Of a DNA stretch of 35,835 nucleotides, positions 33,597 through 35,835 are shown one piece after another. Where the stretch lies: the NCBI GenBank assembly GCA_945907045.1, contig CAMDSH010000031.1:1-35835 (forward strand), in the 5' to 3' direction. The notes beneath the pieces were generated by a model that saw only the letters and a program-made list of their open reading frames with translations, did no database searches and was not told the origin of the DNA. Position 1 is the first letter of the stretch; each line of letters begins with the position of its first letter. The position numbers were made by a program, and so were the translations under genes. Source of the DNA: Rhizobium sp. Q54. GTDB lineage: Bacteria; Pseudomonadota; Alphaproteobacteria; Rhizobiales; Xanthobacteraceae.

Positions 33597-35009
33597 TCAG
33601 CGTCCGTCAGGCGTGCGCACGCCGGTCCAGACATCGCGCACCTGCTGGTAATGAACCTGCGCGTCATAGACCGCGACCGGCAAGCCGAGAACCGTGGGCG
33701 ACAGCCGGCCGACCGACGACAGCAACGTGTATGAGGCCACCACGCGGTCGCGCTGGGCGGTCACCAGCGAGACGCGGGCATTCACCAGTTCCTGCTGTGC
33801 ATTGAGCACATCAAGCGTGGTGCGCTGGCCGACGCGGGCTTCCTCGCGAACGCCGTTGAGCGCGATTTCGGCTGCCTGCACCTGCGCCTGCGTGGCCTCG
33901 ATGTTGCCCTTGGCGGCCTCAAGCTGCCCCCATGACTGGACGACGACTTGCCGCGTCTGGTCGCGGGCGGTGTCGAGATCGAGCCGCCGTTGTCCCAGCG
34001 TTTCCTTCGTCTGCCGGATGAGGGAATACTCGGCGCCGCCCTGATAAATGGGGACGGTCACCTGGCCGAGAACGCTGGCCGAAAACGTCTCCAGCGCGCT
34101 GAGCGAGCTTTCGTAGCTTTTTTGCACGCTGCCTTGCAGCGAGAGCGTCGGCTGCAGCGCGCCCTCCGCCACTTTCACCGCGAGCAGCGCGGCATCGACA
34201 TTGAATTGCGCCGTGGTCACCGACGGGTGCTGCGTGCTGCCGGCTGCGACGGCCTCGTTGAGCGCACGCGGCGAAAAACGATCGACCGGCGTCGCGGGGC
34301 TAAGCTTGCCCGGCTCCGTCCCGATCACCTGGCGGTAAACCGCCGACGATGTCTTGTAATTGGCTTCCGCGGTGAGCACCTGCGAGCGCCCTGCCGCCAG
34401 CCGCGATTCCGATTGCGCGACGTCGGTACGCGTCACCTCGCCGACATTGAAGCGGTCGCGAGTCTGGCGCAATTGCTCCTGCAACACTTCGACGTTGCGC
34501 TTTTGCAGATCGAAGATGGCGGAGTCGCGCAGCAGGTTCATGTAAGCGGTAGCGCCGTTGAGCAGCACCGACTGCTCGAACGAGCGCAACGTCTCGCGCG
34601 CGGCGGAGACCTGGCTTTCCGCCTGACGCGTGCGGTTGGCGGTTTGGAATCCATTGTAGAGCGTCTGCGTGCCGGTCAGTCCGTAACCGCTTGGCGTCAT
34701 CGTGCCGGATTGTTTCACGTAAGGCGCGGTGCTGCTGCTGCCGCGCGCGTATGTGTCCCAGTACTGCTCGCCGACCGAAGCGGTGGCGCTCACCCGCGGA
34801 CGATAGCCGGACAATGCCTGCGGAACGCCTTCATCAGTCACGCGCACGAGTGCGCGCTGGGCGTTGAGCTGCGGATTGTTGGAATACGCATGAGCAAGCG
34901 CTGCTTCGAGAGTCTCGGCGATCGCTTCGTCAAACGGCAATGACGCGCAGGCGATCAAACCGATCGCGAGCGAGGCCGCCTGAAACTTCCAACGAACCCG
35001 ACGCGACAT
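33597..35009 (-). CDS. tolC: TolC-family outer-membrane efflux channel
   Basis: A trimeric outer-membrane channel protein for type I secretion and RND/MFS efflux. The 470-residue product has a signal peptide (MSRRVRWKFQAASLAIGLIA, cleaved near EAIA-ET) and the two TolC repeats of helices and strands, starting ETLEAALAHAYSNNPQLNAQRA and later SRLAAGRSQVLTAEANY. The start at 35009 has GGTGG about 6 bases upstream and gives a normal length. The frame is open another 127 codons upstream, but that stretch lacks a signal-like N-terminus and runs into the next gene. It may serve the RND pump at 18970-22185; this is inference. Confidence 0.93.
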   Translation of the reverse strand: MSRRVRWKFQAASLAIGLIACASLPFDEAIAETLEAALAHAYSNNPQLNAQRALVRVTDEGVPQALSGYRPRVSATASVGEQYWDTYARGSSSTAPYVKQSGTMTPSGYGLTGTQTLYNGFQTANRTRQAESQVSAARETLRSFEQSVLLNGATAYMNLLRDSAIFDLQKRNVEVLQEQLRQTRDRFNVGEVTRTDVAQSESRLAAGRSQVLTAEANYKTSSAVYRQVIGTEPGKLSPATPVDRFSPRALNEAVAAGSTQHPSVTTAQFNVDAALLAVKVAEGALQPTLSLQGSVQKSYESSLSALETFSASVLGQVTVPIYQGGAEYSLIRQTKETLGQRRLDLDTARDQTRQVVVQSWGQLEAAKGNIEATQAQVQAAEIALNGVREEARVGQRTTLDVLNAQQELVNARVSLVTAQRDRVVASYTLLSSVGRLSPTVLGLPVAVYDAQVHYQQVRDVWTGVRTPDGR

Positions 35010-35172
35010 TCTGCCACCCGACGCACGCATGACGCGCACGCGCAAACTCCACGGCATATAAGCCCAAAAACATAGGCGGGACAGCGCCTTCTTGAAACCC
35101 CCATGGAATACCGGCCCACAGAAAGATGCGGGGCTCCAGATAATTGCCCACAGATGGAACCGCGATGCGCCG
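35010..35172. other. Intergenic region between the PCMT-like gene and the TolC-type gene
   Basis: These 163 bases probably hold the promoter for the TolC-type gene, read on the minus strand. No terminator, operator or small gene that I can support was seen. Confidence 0.4.
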
Positions 35173-35832
35173 TTAGAAGGCGAACGCAGGCGCCTTGGCA
35201 AAACCCGGCAAAAGCGGCGCTGTGGCGTCGAAAATTGGCCGTCCGCTGATTTCGCCGCCAGCATTTCGGTAAAGCATCGCTTTGCTGCCCGGCCCGCTCC
35301 CGAGAACGCATACCAGCCGCCCGCCGTCCTTGAGTTGCTTGCAAAGCGCCTGCGGCACGATTTCCGTCGCGCCATTGAGCAGAATGACATCGTAGGGCGA
35401 CTGATTCGGCCAGCCGTTCACCAGCGGCCCGGTCACCGGCGTGACGAAGGCGGTGCCGGTGGCGCTCAGGACTTCGCCCGCCTGCCGCGCGAGATTTGCA
35501 TCTTCCTCCAGCGCGACCACGGAGCCTGCAATCCGCGCCAGCACGGCGGAGGAATATCCGGTGGCACTGCCGACAACGAGCACCAGATCGGTCGGGACGA
35601 TCTCCGCGGCGTGGATCAACTTGGCAAGCACCATCGGCTTGAGCAGACGGCGTGAAGCATTCGCGTTCACCGCGACATCAAGATCAAGATAAGCGAGCGG
35701 AGCTTGTTCCGGCGGAAGGAAGCGCTCGCGCGGCACCTCCAGCATCGCCGCGATAAGGCGCAAATCGGTCACGTCGCTGGGGCGGACCTGGCCGTCGACC
35801 ATCATTCGGCGCGCGGCGGCAAAGTCGGTCAT
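35173..35832 (-). CDS. PCMT-like methyltransferase-family protein
   Basis: A 219-residue paralogue of protein-L-isoaspartate methyltransferase, the type found upstream of TolC genes in alphaproteobacteria. The N-terminus MTDFAAARRMMVDGQVRPSDVTD is the hallmark of this branch. The SAM motif reads VLVVGSATGYSSAVLA (usual form [10 protein letters not shown]), so the glycine/acidic pattern is altered, and the repair activity may be weak or lost. The start ATG is at 35832, only 3 bases inside the window edge, so the protein appears complete but its upstream region is not visible. True pcm lies at 1-469. Confidence 0.9.
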   Translation of the reverse strand: MTDFAAARRMMVDGQVRPSDVTDLRLIAAMLEVPRERFLPPEQAPLAYLDLDVAVNANASRRLLKPMVLAKLIHAAEIVPTDLVLVVGSATGYSSAVLARIAGSVVALEEDANLARQAGEVLSATGTAFVTPVTGPLVNGWPNQSPYDVILLNGATEIVPQALCKQLKDGGRLVCVLGSGPGSKAMLYRNAGGEISGRPIFDATAPLLPGFAKAPAFAF

Positions 35833-35835
35833 CGC

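Noticed and set aside
35010..35390. 127-codon N-terminal extension of the TolC-type protein
   Set aside because: The extension runs into the PCMT-like gene and would bury the signal peptide; the start at 35009 gives the normal length.
1..35832. Idea that the PCMT-like genes at both ends are one gene split by a circular junction
   Set aside because: The left gene has its own start and lacks its 3' end, while the right gene is complete with a different N-terminal family signature, so they are separate paralogues.
1..35835. CRISPR array, prophage, insertion sequence, tRNA or toxin-antitoxin pair
   Set aside because: Nothing with the needed repeat spacing, transposase or integrase motifs, cloverleaf or small paired genes was found on reading both strands.

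Overview
The window looks like a piece of an alphaproteobacterial chromosome, most probably Hyphomicrobiales (Rhizobiales) close to the Bradyrhizobium/Xanthobacter side. This rests on high GC, on the minus-strand order dgt - argS - SPOR protein - nagZ - scpA - scpB - tatA - tatB - tatC - serS - surE - pcm, on the set valS / popZ / TolC-type channel / PCMT-like protein, and on clade-typical proteins (PopZ, an ExoR-like Sel1-repeat protein, a receiver-only response regulator with a FATGUY-like loop). No tRNA, rRNA, CRISPR array, transposase or phage gene was recognised. The species assignment is inference.

Layout. 1-1274: the 5' part of pcm (GTG start, cut by the window edge), a 427-base non-coding stretch with short direct repeats, and a single-domain response regulator on the plus strand. 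1271-11784: a minus-strand housekeeping block. It covers 5'-nucleotidase SurE, seryl-tRNA synthetase with an unusual internal insertion, the TatABC export machinery, condensin partners ScpA/ScpB, muropeptide hydrolase NagZ, a SPOR-domain division protein and arginyl-tRNA synthetase. serS is flanked on both sides by paired-hairpin (REP doublet/REPIN-like) elements. 12033-15099: a two-gene c-di-GMP module (FIST sensor plus PAS-GGDEF-EAL) lying between argS and dgt. 15104-16763: dgt and divergent erpA. 16838-23401: an accessory minus-strand cluster encoding an RND efflux adaptor, RND pump, orphan tripartite-tricarboxylate-type binding protein and Tat-exported metallo-beta-lactamase-fold hydrolase, closed by a strong hairpin terminator. 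23602-27767: xthA, exoR-like gene, ilvD and 3-methyladenine glycosylase. 27754-35832: a beta-propeller protein translationally coupled to valS, an MFS transporter, popZ, a TolC-type outer-membrane channel and a PCMT-like protein.

How the parts relate. The tatABC genes encode the translocon needed by the twin-arginine hydrolase at 16838-17809. The TolC-type channel at 33597-35009 is the only outer-membrane factor seen that could complete the RND pump, which has none next to it. NagZ, the SPOR protein, ScpAB and PopZ are envelope, division and chromosome-organisation functions. Gene starts and stops are packed: ATGA or TGATG junctions, overlapping convergent stops, and scpA's stop lying in scpB's ribosome binding site.

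The most promising observations are the SerRS catalytic-domain insertion with AT-rich codons in a gene bracketed by paired palindromes, the RND-adaptor/pump/orphan-binding-protein/Tat-MBL cluster with its odd KLP-repeat adaptor tail and Gly-rich pump insertion, the FIST/PAS-GGDEF-EAL pair, and the repeat-rich region between pcm and the response regulator. I did not find a clearly new defence or mobile system. All functional calls come from reading the sequence and remembered family features; no database search was run.
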